Part shown: positions 24,381-37,140 of the stretch, piece after piece | How positions within the stretch are numbered: the first letter of the stretch is position 1 | How the letters are laid out: each line of letters opens with the position of its first letter | Source of the DNA: Glandiceps talaboti | Lineage: Eukaryota; Hemichordata; Enteropneusta; Spengelidae | Direction: 5' to 3' | Assembly (NCBI RefSeq): GCF_964340395.1 | Contig: NC_135553.1 | Coordinates: 18,187,001 to 18,251,000, forward strand | Length of the DNA: 64,000 nt | Program-made: the position numbers and the translations under genes | Notes under the pieces: model-generated | Told to the model about the DNA's origin: nothing | Seen by the model: only the letters and a program-made list of their open reading frames with translations | The model's database searches: none

Positions 24381-27300
24381 CTAATACCGTACTCCACCTG
24401 TAGGCATCATGGGTGGTCGCATTGGTGGTGGTGGTCCTTGGCCACCTTGGAATGGGGGTGGTCCAGGAAAGGGTGGTCTGGGCATCCCTGGTTGTGGAGC
24501 ACCTACGTTGAAGTAAAGAAATAACAAGCAAACAAACATAATTACTACATCAACTTTATATTCTTCATCCTAGTCAAGTACCAAAATCTGAATTGACTTT
24601 AATAGGTGTTTTTTTAAGTATTAAATTTTCTATGTGCTAAAATTGACTATCAAAATTCCCATGTTATCAAACTGACATTATGGTACATTATGGTTATAAA
24701 ACCAACATTTTTTTTTCAAGCATCAAACTTTCTATGGTCTAAAATTGGCAATGGTTGTGGGGAAATAACAGTTTTCCTCAAGTATCAAGCTTCCTATGTC
24801 CTAAAATTGACGTTATGGTGCTCAGAAATTCACTGAAAACACAGACATCGTACAGCCTTTGTAAACTTTGAAACTTTCAAGTTCAAGAGAAATAGTCCAC
24901 TTACCCTGCCCCATTGGCATTCCCATACCTTGTTGAGGTGGAGGATGACCTGCGGAAGAAATCAAACTTATCAATGGACAAAGTCTACCAGGAATGAAAC
25001 ATCTTGCTCAACAGAAGCCCCCCACAATAAATGTAATTTCCCATTACATTCTTTGAGCCTGACTTAGTTTTGCAAAATTTACCCTATTTGTCTGACAGGC
25101 ATGCCACAACCCAAATATGGATTTCCTATTTTACATCCTCTTAATATAGTTTTTCTTCACATATTGCGAACCAGAATATCTTTACAGTTTAATTTCCAGA
25201 GATGAGAGATTATGATGTCATTGGACAGCACAATACTACATTATCAATAGAAACAAATCTATGAAAAGTTTCAATTCATTGACACACATTACATAAAATG
25301 CACATTTTAAATTTTTGCAGACAATAATTCTGAAATTTACCATATGAACATCATTATTTTATAGAGCTTTCACAGATTAAATGGGTGTGGAAGTTAAATC
25401 GAGAGAAAGATTTTTCTGGTTCACAGCAATATATTGTACACTGAATAGAAGACATTGGAAGGCAACTTATCTGCCAGTCAAGTCGTCTCTCTCTCTCCAC
25501 GGTAGCTGTGTACAACAGTTTGCTCCTTACCTTGTGGGGCCATGGGAGGTCTCATTTGTTGTCCCATTAAGTTACCTGCCATAGGTGGTTGGGAAAGCAT
25601 TGGTTGTGCTCCTTGTGGAGGTGGTACTGTACCTGCTCCACTTCCTGATGATGACTTAGGCCTCTGTTGATATTTAGGTAACATTGCTCTCCTCTCCTCC
25701 TGTAAATATGAAGTTGTGATTAGATTAAAATCCACATGGTATACAGGGACAAAACTTTCTTGGATGTTGTCTTGAGTTACTGACCACAATAATAAGGAGT
25801 ACCTGACACAATTTCAGATGACCACTGGAGAGATGTTACATACTGACATATCTATATGAACAATGACTACCTGTAAGACTTAAACTAAGAGTCCTTTGAT
25901 CAAAATGTCTGTTGTAACTATTAATTCAGGGATGATCGCACGATGTCACATATGCTCAACAAATGAACAAAGTCCGCTTAGGCCACTCAGCCCTCCCCCC
26001 AAAGGAACGCTCACAGACAACATTGACACATTTTGTTATATATAGAGTAAAGTATGGCAGTAACACCAATACGATCGACACAATGTAAAACACGGTAAAC
26101 ACATTTAAATACTAATGGGAAACCCAGCACTGTGTATCACATTAGCTGTAAATTTTAATAAATTTGTCAACATCTCAGTAGTAAATACTGAACTTTTTTT
26201 TAATATTATTGAAGGTGTGCAAGTTATCTACATTTGGTTAGAAGTGTGAAAACGAATTTCAGCTATCACATTGACAATGTGCCAGACCTCCTCCCCTCTA
26301 AATGAATGGCATTCATTTATTGAGTTTTGTGACATCGTGTGATCGCCCCTTACAGCTCTCTGTATGAATTATCCCTTCCACTACTTGAAGAGAACAGTTG
26401 TTTCTTATTCAGAATGGGCTTTTTTCAGTATTATAGAAATTACTGTTTCAGTATTTGAGTGAATACATTTTAATATCATTTACATATATAAACCAACCAA
26501 CAAAAAACTCCAAAATCGATGTACACATCTGAAAACATTGAACCTTTATCTAGATAGTTGCTGACTTACAAGTGATATATCTTCATCTGGATGTATTAAT
26601 TTACTACTGGCCGAACCACTGCTTGGTACAGTAGCTGGTTTACTTATTGTGGCTGATGCGCTGGGGGCAGTTTTGGGTACTGGTGCACTGGCAGCTGCTG
26701 CAGTTGTTAGTTGTGGCGCTGCCTGTGTGTGAGGAGTTGACGTCATCCTGGGTGGATTTGAATATGCTGGGAAAGTGGGTTTGATTGGACCAATCGGAGA
26801 CGTTGATGAGGAGGTACTACTAGGAAGTGGTTTAAAATCTGCACCCACTGGTCTTGATGTATCCGCTTGAGTCTGTGAAATAATTACAATATTATGACAA
26901 TATTTGTTCTGTTCATTTTATTCCAAAATACACTTGGCTGCAGAGAAATCATATTTGTTACTTTTATGACTGAAATATGCAAGCTGACCTACCTCAACAA
27001 ATTTGTGTTAATCAGTTCCCAGTACAGTGAACAAGAGAAGACATATGCCAATTATGGGTATATCAAGCTGCAAAACGGTGGTTCTGATGACCTTTTCTAA
27101 ATTATTTGTAAACTATTTTTAACAGCACTTACGTGACAATTGGACTGCTGTAAGTTAAGGCCAACAAAAAAAATATTTCTGTTCAGGACACATTGTCAAA
27201 AGTGGTGCAACAATGCAATTTTTTTTAAATTCTCAACAAACCTGTCACTCAATTATGACAGTTACTGTTCTTTTTTATTGAGTACTTTAGAGCAAGTGTG

Positions 27301-30300
27301 TATGTGGGGCAGATGTCATTTGCTTGTTCATGATTGGCTCTGCAGTTGTCTTCACTGAAGTAGGGAGCGTTATTTTTGTTTCCCCCTGGATCTGCAGACT
27401 GCATGGGCTGGACAAACGCACACAAAAAAGACTGATGAAAGGGTATTTAAGTAATGCGCGTGCTGACCAGAAAATTTTTTTTAAGGCCTTATAAAATTTG
27501 CAAGTCAACGTAACTTGAAAGATGAAACATCCAAAAGTGTGAACATTTTTTTCTTAGGTACCTGATGCTGTACAACAGGTGGTACACAAATCATAATTAC
27601 AGCATTCAAGTACATCTCATGATCCTTGTCCACTATTATCAAACACGATTCTATCAAATATCTGTTTTTTGCTAATGACGATTGTCAATAAATTTCTGTT
27701 TATTACGGTACAGTGAACAATGATGGTGTATACATACAGTTGCTGCACTTGGAAATAGTGGTTTAGGAGGTTGATGAGGTGGAAATCCGAGTGCTGCTGT
27801 TGTTGACGGAGGAAGGTGTCCAGGTGGAGGCCCTCCTGGAGGCATTCCTGGTACATGTACTCCAAAGGGTGGCCTCACATCTGTTGGCGGTGCACCTTGC
27901 ATTGGCCCCATAGGAGGCATCGGCATCCTGGAAGAATCGTACATCATTTATGATGAAAGCATTTTTCATTAGATGAGTATCTTCACACTGTTTTTTGTTT
28001 GGGCAACAGTGGCAAGTATTTTTCACTGTATTTTGTTATGGACATTAACTTGGTAAAATAAAGAGCTGCCCTAGGTATTCTAAGTTAAGACATACGTTAT
28101 GGTACAAACTCGAGTAAAATACCCATGGCATTCTCAGTAAATTTAACTACTCCCTGCAATTTTACAGTGACAATGGCTGGTAAAACAGGTAAAATACATG
28201 AGAAACTCAGTAGATTTTACCTCAACACGAATTACTAGTGTACAATTTGGTGAAGATATGTGAAATATCTATATAAAGTCTGCCAAAGTACCATTATAAT
28301 TGCCTTACCCTGGTCTTGGTGGTCCCATGAATGGTGGCATTCCTGTAAATGGCATACCGGGCATCCCTGGTGGCATGCCAGGCGGCATTCCTGGTAAAGG
28401 CATACCTGGCATAGGTGGAGGCATACCATGTGCCATCATTGGCGCTACTGGTGGCATAGTGTTTGGTGTCGGTGCCATCAACGGAGGTGGTCGGGGAGCT
28501 GCTGCAGTGGGTGCCACTGATGGACTTGATGACGTTGATGCTTCCTTTTCATCTAAATCTTCCCCCCTTTTTTCCCTTTCTGTTAAATTAAATTGTAGGG
28601 TGATTACAAAGCAATTTTTTCCCTTTTTGCAGATAAAGAAATCAAACAAAGACATTCAGGAAATACAACTTTTTCTTTAGCATGAAAAGTACATGACTTA
28701 CATTTTTCTTCCGTGTAAAAAAGAAAACTTGTACAAGATACCACCTTTCCAAATTAGCCATATTATTTCATTGCATCCAATATTTGTCCTAAAACCTGAC
28801 CGAATAATCACAACCCAAAACAAAAAGTCTGATGGAGAATATATAATTCATGGTTCCAAAAATCACTAGGACAGTACAATATAATTACTTTGGAACAGCA
28901 AATTTGAAATGAATGCTATCTGTCTATTACAGATCTTGATCACACAATAACAAACCCATTTTACCATTCCAAAGTAACTACATTGTACCGTCCAAACATT
29001 CAATACTTACGCATTCTTTCATTTCTTTCTTTGATATCTTTTTCAGGAATACCTTCCATTCCATAAATTTCAATTTCTACATCTTGTCTGCCTGGCAGTG
29101 CATTGGGTACTTTGTCTACTGCTTCTTTGTGTACCTGTGGTGGTGTAATATTCAGAGATGTTACAGCCTCTTCTTAGCTAGTCTGTAAGAAATGGCATTA
29201 GTGCCACGCTTTCAGCCAGCACTTGCGTTTAGACACCTGATAGGGCTGAACATGATGTATCTTACTGTAGCAGGAAGAGGAAATCTATTCATATTTGTAG
29301 TTTGAATGGTGAACCACCCCTTTTCTTAAGTACACACTAAATTACAATGAGGAGTGACTGTAGTTGATAGTAAATGACTTATCTGGTTCCCATCTGGTCT
29401 GTTTGTCTGTCTGTATGTTTGTGTTTTGTTGATGTATTTAAATGTTTATTTGTAACACTATGTGCATGTGTAGTAGAGTACGCGTTGTGTTCAGTCTGCT
29501 GTACGTATGATGTGAATATTACTAGTACATGTGTGAGTGGATAGTTACCTTGGAGAACCCCAACAAACGCTTTGTGAATTACAAGATTTTACCCACTTAA
29601 TTCCCCTTAAACAGAGACACAGTATCACAAAGGCCATGCCAGCCATTGTCATCCAGTTATCACCATTATGATGACCATCACGCTAAAGCAATGTCTCAAT
29701 AGTGTTTTCAGATGCAATGAATTATATATTTTTAGAACTTATGTCATATAAATTATGTATTAATTTGAGAGATGACAAACTGATTGTTAGAAATGCATAC
29801 AATTGTGATGGTACAGTTACAGCAATATTTCATAAATTATACATTATGTGTGATTCTTTCAAATTACAGAAAAACACACACAATGGACGGAACTATAAAT
29901 TATGGTACAGCCAACTCACTGTGCAGGTTTCCTGTACAAGTTATAAATAATAAATAAACATGATGTATGCATGTATAAAATGCTATCCTCAAAGTATATA
30001 CTTGAGATGCTACAGGTGATTTGTATATTTACAAGGTTGTCAAACAGAAAATCAACTTTTATATTCAACTTGTTTTCACTTTTAGTACACCAACTGTGTG
30101 TCTGGTTGACAGGATGCAGTTGATATTTCACTGGCATTGCATCATGGTGTCTGACAAGGGTCTACACACTTAAATTCACCAACCAACCAACCAACACATT
30201 CATTATATGTATGTGAAACTCCAACACTGTTTCAGCAAAACATTTCTACATTTTTCAACGAAAATGAACATAGAAATCAGAAACATATTGAATAAAAGTT

Positions 30301-33240
30301 GTGACTAAACAACTCGCATACCCCAGCATTATTTGCTATCTGGCAATCATTTCAATACTATTTTTTTTTTTTTTTTTTACAAATTATTACAAAAAGGCAT
30401 TGTTGCAGTTGAAATGAGAATTTGTTGTATAGATACTGATGTTGAAACATATAAAAAAAATAATTCTCATCAAATTTGTAGTCATCCACATTATGGGGAG
30501 GATTTTCAATCACAAGTTTCCATCTTTTTAGTTGAAAAACATGACAAGAGAGAAAATGGCTGTATTGATACATGTATTTCATATATGTTGCTGATATTTT
30601 AGCTTCAGGCCAGTTATTTTTATCTGTTGGCAAGACAAAACTGACACGCTGTTTTTCACTTTATGTATATAATGAGATAAGACAGTATTTCCCATGGGCC
30701 ATTTACTGCATGGAGATCATCATTCTGTAATATTCAGGGTACAGTTGAAACTCATTCACATCACAACAGCATTTTATATGTGAATTGCATGTACATGTAG
30801 TTGCCCTGTGAATGATGAGAAGTTCCTTGAAACACAGTCCCTCTGTCATAGCGATAGATCATATGGACTTGTGCTGGCAAGGACACAGACTGGGAAACAA
30901 GTGATGTGTCAAATATTGTTCCAGAAGAAAACAATGCAGCTAATCTAATAATTAACTCTTTCACAAAGTGACATTCACATGTACACAAAGTTTGAAACTT
31001 TGGACTGGGACGAATTTGTGGAGCATGTCAAATACTTACCTGCATACAATGAATTGCTAAACCTGGACCCGTATAAAGTTTTTTGTGGCAAATATGACAT
31101 TTAAAATGCTTTGCCTTTTGATGCTGTATAAGAATTTTTTCATCATCAAACTCTCTGTTGCAGTACCTGAAAGCATTGGTTAAGGATAATATTTGGTTTT
31201 ATCTGCCAGCATTGAGACACATAGTCTAGTTCCTATACAGTATCGTTACCATGAAACATCCACTCACAGTATAGTCAAAGTCGTCGCGCTAGAAATCCTT
31301 CGATGTGGTTTAGTACTGTAATACCACAGTCTGGGGAGATGTAGTAAGAAATGACAAACTACTGTACATGCAGTTTTTGGTCATTCTAACATTGGTGTTA
31401 TTCTGGCTACATTTACATTCCCACATCTGTCCAAAATATCAAACGTGCACTACCTGGACAAGTGGCGTGGGTGTTACATGGCAATTAACTTGCAGTTGTA
31501 CAAACAAGTATAGGTTTAGAATACATTTGAGAGACATCAGTATTTGAGAAGTGTCATCGTCGCAAACCACAGCCTTTGTCATCCTACGGACAAGATTGGA
31601 ATGATACATGTCTGAACAGAAAAAACGACCCATACATCTATGTCAAATAGGGTTTGTGAGAGCATAGATTTGCTGTACTGTCAGACCGGCTGAATGGTAT
31701 ATAAGTACAACCTTTTACTATCACAGTGCCCTTTGGGGACTTCAGAATGCCGGGACTGCATTCACGACACCCGTACTACTAATACTCTGTACAGTGCCCG
31801 TTTATCAGCTCTTAATGTAAATTTTCAACGAATCTCTCCCCATTATGTTGGATAGACTAGACTAGTAACTTTTACACAGGTCTTTTGAATTGCCCATTCA
31901 TATTTACTCAGTGCATGCATCTGTCAACGTTTGCTGTTCATGCTATGTCTGCCTGTTGGACTCACTTGATACGGTCAATATATACCGTTGCTTCAAGAGA
32001 ATAGCCCTATAAACAGGCAAATTAGTCACCTTGACATTTGCTCAGAGAGACAAGTCAGGTATAAGTCAGAGTGTAATTATAATTATATCAGCGTTAAATA
32101 CTCATGTACGCATACGGTGAACATGCTTGTACTCCATATGGTTCGTCATTACTCATGAATATTTATTAGTATTCAGAAATACCTGTCCGTCCATTGTAAG
32201 ATGCCAGAGTTCGTCATTTCGCAGTATGGCGGAAGAGATAACAGCTCTGGTTTGTGAGAATGAGAAGTGTAAACACTATTGTGTGATAATGCACTGATTG
32301 ATGAGGATCCAAACAAATTTGGTAACAATGATTTCTGTCATCTTTCAGTTTCCCTTTTGGAACTGAGAAATGAATTATCTAAGTTATTCCTCACATCTAA
32401 TATGACCTAGTGTGTTCTGATTTGATTTCCCCTTAAGAATCATGCACACAGTAATATTATAATAATAAATATTAATACTTTATATAATGCATGTATTTGT
32501 AAAATTTAGACTTCTTCCTTTCTTCACTATATAAGAGATCACGTCCCCATCTCCATGAAAATACAACACTGAAATGGGGCAAAGTTGAGTATAAATTGTC
32601 GATGTCATGCACACGTTCTTTAAAATAATTAATTATTCATTAAATGATTTAAATTGTGAAAGTAAAACACGTTTCTGTTCGTGTCCTACATCATGCAGTG
32701 AGTCACACCACAGTTGTCCAGACTCATTATTGAAACCCCAATTACAGACTGTAAAATGTTCAGCCACAACAAACTGCAAGGTCTGGTCAAGAAGTAATGT
32801 ACTAGTAATACGTGAACAAAGAAAAGTGGCGTGTCTGTCAGTTGATAGCGTAAGCGGAAGACAGTACAGCTAGCACAATGATCCAACATTATAATAACGT
32901 AATGCTTTCACATCTTGGACTTGATAGATATGTTCGCCCTCAATTACATTTGTTGCTACCATACATCCATCAACATCTGTAGTATATTTCCACCAATATA
33001 CTCCTTACATAAATACTATATAAGCTTACTCTTGTAGTATTGTTTTGTCAAGTCTCAATGATAAATACCCCATCGATCACGTGGATAAATTCGAACACAA
33101 ATGTGATCACAATCTACATGTACATTGTGCGCAACTCCCAGTCATAGATAGTAGACCACTTCAATTTTCGAAAATTCATAAGCAAGACTAAAAGGATACC
33201 AGCACCATGGCTTCTGAACCTTCTTCTTTTTTCGGCCCAT
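24381..33240 (-). CDS. ZNF207: BUB3-interacting zinc-finger protein BuGZ (ZNF207), complete, 9 exons
   Basis: Nuclear and spindle protein that in vertebrates binds BUB3 and microtubules, helps chromosome alignment, forms condensates and also affects splicing. Exons in transcript order: 33240-33200, 31166-31040, 29134-29011, 28579-28309, 27927-27738, 26872-26570, 25699-25531, 24949-24905, 24502-24381. Phases join to give 463 aa. The N-terminus is [15 protein letters not shown]. Finger 1 is C13/C16/H29/H34 and finger 2 is C37/C40/H53/H58 (TGPGLAIHC). Next comes an acidic segment ([15 protein letters not shown]), then a Pro/Met/Gly-rich low-complexity stretch (about residues 120-250) and a Ser/Thr/Ala/Pro stretch containing DFKPL and KPTFPAY. 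The GLEBS motif is [11 protein letters not shown] followed by [11 protein letters not shown] (about residues 342-363), split across exons 6 and 7, with both key glutamates (E353, E354) present. The C-terminus is GGVRY, like the vertebrate GGRY ending. The acidic linker after ERM looks shorter than in human. Confidence 0.95.
25929..26349. mobile_element. GGGATGATCGCAC terminal-inverted-repeat element, copy A (421 bases)
   Basis: The left end GGGATGATCGCACGATGTCA and the right end TGACATCGTGTGATCGCCCC are inverted copies. Internal blocks GGGAAACCCAGCACTGTGTA and GTCAACATCTCAGTAG match copies B and C. ZNF207 intron 6. Confidence 0.85.
27155..27491. mobile_element. MITE-like element with TAAGGCC termini, copy 2 (inverted relative to copy 1)
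   Basis: It starts TTAAGGCCAACAAAAAAAA and ends TTTTTTTTAAGGCCTTA. Internal blocks match copy 1 reversed (GTCAAAAGTGGTGCAAC, CATGATTGGCTCTGCAGTTG, GGATCTGCAGACTGCATG). It lies in the ZNF207 intron between exons 5 and 6. Confidence 0.75.
28869..28993. mobile_element. MITE with ATAGTTACTTTGGAA termini, copy 2
   Basis: It starts GGACAGTACAATATAATTAC and ends GTAACTACATTGTACCGTCC, and carries the inner TCTATTACAGATCTTGATCA block of copy 1. It lies in the ZNF207 intron just before exon 3 ends. Confidence 0.8.
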
Positions 33241-33625
33241 TTTTGATAGTGTTTATAATTTTCGATATGTCCAGTCCACTCTCCAATTTCAGCAATACTC
33301 CAAAGCAAAATGGCGTACAATAAACGTCGACATGGAGAAGCCCGGATGCTGGGCGGCTGTAGCATTTAAAAAGTAGGGGTGTAAGGCTCTTCCAATCACA
33401 GGGATCGGGTGATTATCCAATAAAAAATCATTTTCTTTGCTTGAAATAAAGATTGAAAAAACGTGAGCGTGTACAGAGAGCACAAAGGTGTAATTTATCA
33501 TCATCTTCTACCAAAATGGGAATATATAGACGCATCTCAAACATGCATTATCTCCTTTCCTTTGTATGGTGTAGGCTATGCTAAATAAAAAGGCTTGCCT
33601 CGTTTTAGCAACTTGTCAACTTTGC
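33241..33625. promoter_or_regulatory. Probable bidirectional promoter between ZNF207 and the plus-strand exon
   Basis: Only 385 bases separate two divergent start codons, ZNF207 (-) and the ATG at 33626 (+). The stretch must hold both 5' UTRs and core promoters. No clear TATA box at a fitting distance is visible. It contains no repeats, unlike its surroundings. Confidence 0.45.
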
Positions 33626-34258
33626 ATGGAAATGTCCGGAGAGTTGGACATCGGCAAACTTCCGGGAGTTACCCTTACCTTCGATGAAGAAGTGTCAACC
33701 GGTAAGGACACACACTCTCAATTTAAATTTTAACTCAGTGTCTTACTGTGTGCTTGTATATATTAATTTCTTACTCCCGACAGCATAACGTAACACTTTT
33801 GAACCAAATTATTAGTGATGTTCACCGAGCCTGAGAATTGTTGTTGTTATTACCTCACCATGACTTTTGCATTGTAAATTGTAGACCATGTGTGTCCACA
33901 ACTTGTGCTGTAAGTTGTTTTCCTTCATATTTTGAAGTGACAACTTTCACTTTTACCGTAATTTCGGATGTCATGTGAGAAAGAACACCTAGTCCCTGAA
34001 CTGAACTGAACTGACCCCATGCTCACCTCATACTTTGAAGTTTGATGACGTATGGTTTATATGGACGTGGACGTTATTACGAGTAAAACCCAGTAACAAG
34101 TTGTTGTTTTTACATCGCACCCAATATTCATGAATGTGGGGCAAAAAACCCCCCATCAGTTGATCATTACATGTAAATACTCACTTGTCATTTCTTTAAA
34201 TACAGGTGTACCACGAGTTGTGCAAACTTTTTGGGATACAGATGCTGTCACTTGTACA
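33626..34258 (+). CDS. Possible 5' coding exons divergent from ZNF207
   Basis: ATG at 33626 opens MEMSGELDIGKLPGVTLTFD followed by EEVST and a strong donor (G/GTAAGG, exon 33626-33701, phase 1). A second possible exon, 34206-34258, follows a TTTAAATACAG acceptor, fits the phase and reads GVPRVVQTFWDTDAVTCT before a GTAGAG donor. It could be spliced to the 38.4 kb exon through an acceptor just before the ATG there, which would lengthen the N-terminus of the PH-PTB-death protein. It could also be a separate short gene or an untranslated leader. It lies 386 bases from the ZNF207 start codon in the opposite direction. Confidence 0.35.
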
Positions 34259-34369
34259 GTAGAGTACATGTATATATTACATTATAGGAATTTTAATAGT
34301 TTTTTCCGCCAGTCCCTTCCCCAAGGCTTGCCTTTGTTCAACCTCTTTTATGTAAGTTATTCCAAGGTT

Positions 34370-34495
34370 TAATTCACAGGTACTCGAGTCAATGTGTAGG
34401 AAAAAAAATGTATTGTATATAAATAAGTCTTATTTACATTACATATTTTAAAAAAAAAAATCATACACATTGATTCGAGTACCTGTGGTTTAATT
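34370..34495. mobile_element. Foldback/MITE, about 30-base arms
   Basis: The left arm CACAGGTACTCGAGTCAATG pairs with the right arm CATTGATTCGAGTACCTGTG around an AT-rich loop. Confidence 0.85.
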
Positions 34496-35439
34496 GTTTC
34501 AAAAGTGCCTAGATTGATCGTGTTGTTATTTTATCTAGATGTATTTGTAACTGCCATTGCACATGCACGGCCATGGTATAGGTGTAAAATGGGTCATGGT
34601 TGTTAAACCTCTTCAGAAGTTCAGTACAAGCATTATTTTGAAACCTGGTCAGTTCACAGAATGGAGGAAACAGCGGTCGACATTGATATTTAAATGTAAA
34701 TTCTCGCCATGTTGAATGATGTAAAACATGACATAGATCCTTTTGTTTTCAGGTTATTGCTCTTTTAACCCAGCCTGATACCCTATTTAAATAGGATGTA
34801 ATTGAGTTACAGAAACCATAGACCCTCCACCAACGAGGGTCTATGCAGAAACCAAGTCACTATATATTGTTATATATAGCTGAAACCCAGAAGATGAATG
34901 TGGGTTATAATCATTCTGCAGTCTGGGTGTTTAAAATACTATATCTACACCCATCGAGAGCCTTCCCATCATTGGCATCGTACTCCTTATTCTATACTAC
35001 ACCCACCCAGAGCCTTCACATCATTTGTGTCGTACTCATTATACATGATGTACATTTTCAATGTTCACAGGAGGAAATACATTAACACAGAGTGGGCTAT
35101 ATGAATAATTTACATAACAAAAAAATACTTAGTAATTCAGGCAAAAGCCACTTTAGTTGCTTCAAAAACTAGATTCCAATATTAAAGGTAACTCTACTAC
35201 TACTACCACGCTACAAAATGGAGTCAAGTATCAATTTCTATTCTAGAAGAATGCATCATTATATTAATTTAACTTCAGTTATTCTCAAGAAATTGTAGGA
35301 TGGAACTCACAAGTTTTATATGAAGTCCTTGGGAGAACCCTGCTTGACGTACATATATAAGAGCATGTAAAGTATTACTACATTGTAGGTAAAAGTAACG
35401 TCACTCTCGTATGAAATATACTTTTTCAAAATTTTAAAC

Positions 35440-36230
35440 TGAAAACAATGAAATTACTTGCCTTGGCTTTAATTCAGTGTCATTTCGATTATGCCTGGAG
35501 GCTGTACATCTTGGTTCAGTGGTCTCGCAAAGAAATTGAAGGCTAGAGTACAAGTTCTGCAAAATAACATCATAAGATACATGCTTACTGCTGCTCCTAG
35601 AACACACATTGGATATAATCAATTTAAACTTCTAGGTATTTTTTCAGGAGAATTGAGGGTTGAGCAATTAAAACTCAATCATATGTTCAACATCATAAAT
35701 CGTTGTGCTCCCGAGTGCTTAAACTGCAGTGTAGAAATGGTCCATAATTGGCACAGTTATGGAACAAGAGTGAGTGAACTGTTATGCATATAGTTCCAAG
35801 AGTCAGTGGTATGAGTAACCGTAAGAGTTCATTCACATATACACAGGCATTGGTCTTTGGAATAGTCTCCCACTCTCAGTGAAGTAATGTCATGCAAAAA
35901 TAGTTTTAAAAGCCATGTCAAATCTTATCTATGGAACAAACTAGAGTCTAAAGAAAATGATATTTTTATAACATCTTAGTCCTTCCTCTTTTTATAATTG
36001 TGAGTCTAGTCAATGTGTATTTTATCACTCTAATTGATGTGTTCTGTCATGTTTAATGTAATACATTTTTCTGTACCATTGTTGCCATGGCAATTTGAAT
36101 ATCCCTATGAGTATGAGGACCACATTGGAAATAAGTGTTTTTGCAAAATACTTTTATGTGTTATCCTCATGTGTATTTTAATATGTACTTGTAAATGTGT
36201 ATAAATTATTACCAAAAAAATTCTGACCGT
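35440..36230 (+). pseudogene. LINE ORF2 reverse-transcriptase C-terminus, frameshifted remnant
   Basis: Three frames give pieces typical of the end of non-LTR retrotransposon reverse transcriptases: LALALIQCHFDYA, then CTSWFSGLAKKLKARVQ with RTHIGYNQFKLLG and VEQLKLNHMFNIINRCAPE, then YTGIGLWNSLPLSVK, then FKSHVKSYLWNKLES up to a stop at 35977-35979. At least two frameshifts separate them. The 5' part of the element is absent, as is usual for 5'-truncated LINE copies. The following AT-rich stretch is probably its 3' UTR. Confidence 0.85.
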
Positions 36231-37108
36231 ACTAGTGCTAAAAAAAGAACAGAAATGGTGAAAATCAATAGACTGATCCTTTTTAAATCTACTTGAGTTA
36301 TGTATATATAGTCAATATTTGACTGTGGTCTGATTGCTGGCCAATGGTTGCTACAGTACATCGAATTTTGCAGTGTTCTCCTATGCCATTGAGAAAAGTA
36401 CTGTCCAACCCATTTCTTGGAAAAGATATGTTAATTAGCATAATTTATTATAGATTCAAATGACCACATCATTGTAAATGTTTTCAGAGCACAGTGTATG
36501 CATTGGTTACTAAAAAGTGCCATGGCTATTTTTATATATATATATATATAAAACTGCCAATTTATGTGTCAACAGCTAATACAGGTAATTAGATTTAGAT
36601 ATGGACTCACCAGCAAATTTATATGTGTTGTATATTCTGAAGGCCATAGCTATGAATAATTTTTTATTGTCTGTTTTCTTAGAATGTCATCTCATCTAAC
36701 CGCTATTAGGATTATATGGAAAATATTGAATGTCTACAGGCTATTTGTCTCAGTATATACAGTATGCAGAACTAAAAAGTGCATGCATACATGTACATGC
36801 AGTTCAGGAGTCAACACACACACTGCCATGATACAGCAAAACAATGTACTTGTATTATTTGAATAAGTACCAGTCTCTGTACTGTAGTTTCAAAGAAGAG
36901 ACACTATATTATATATACTTTAGATTATTACCCATATTTGTGTTGTTACTGGTAACTGCAGATAAATGTTGACTGCAGAGGTGGTGGAGGGCCGAGTGAG
37001 GGTGTTGGTCGAAATGATGATTTTAATTACTTTAATTCATCATTTAGTTTCTCTGAACTACAAGCAATATTTATCATTTCAAAACTTAGTATTTTAACAA
37101 TTTTCAGT

Positions 37109-37140
37109 GCGAATAAAATTATATATATAATTTTATTCGC
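37109..37140. repeat. Perfect 32-base palindrome
   Basis: GCGAATAAAATTAT, then ATAT, then ATAATTTTATTCGC, a perfect self-complementary sequence. Confidence 0.9.

Noticed and set aside
28300-28680. Plus-strand Gly/Pro/Ile-rich frame
   Set aside because: It is the antisense of ZNF207 exon 4, whose Pro/Met-rich codons leave the complement open.
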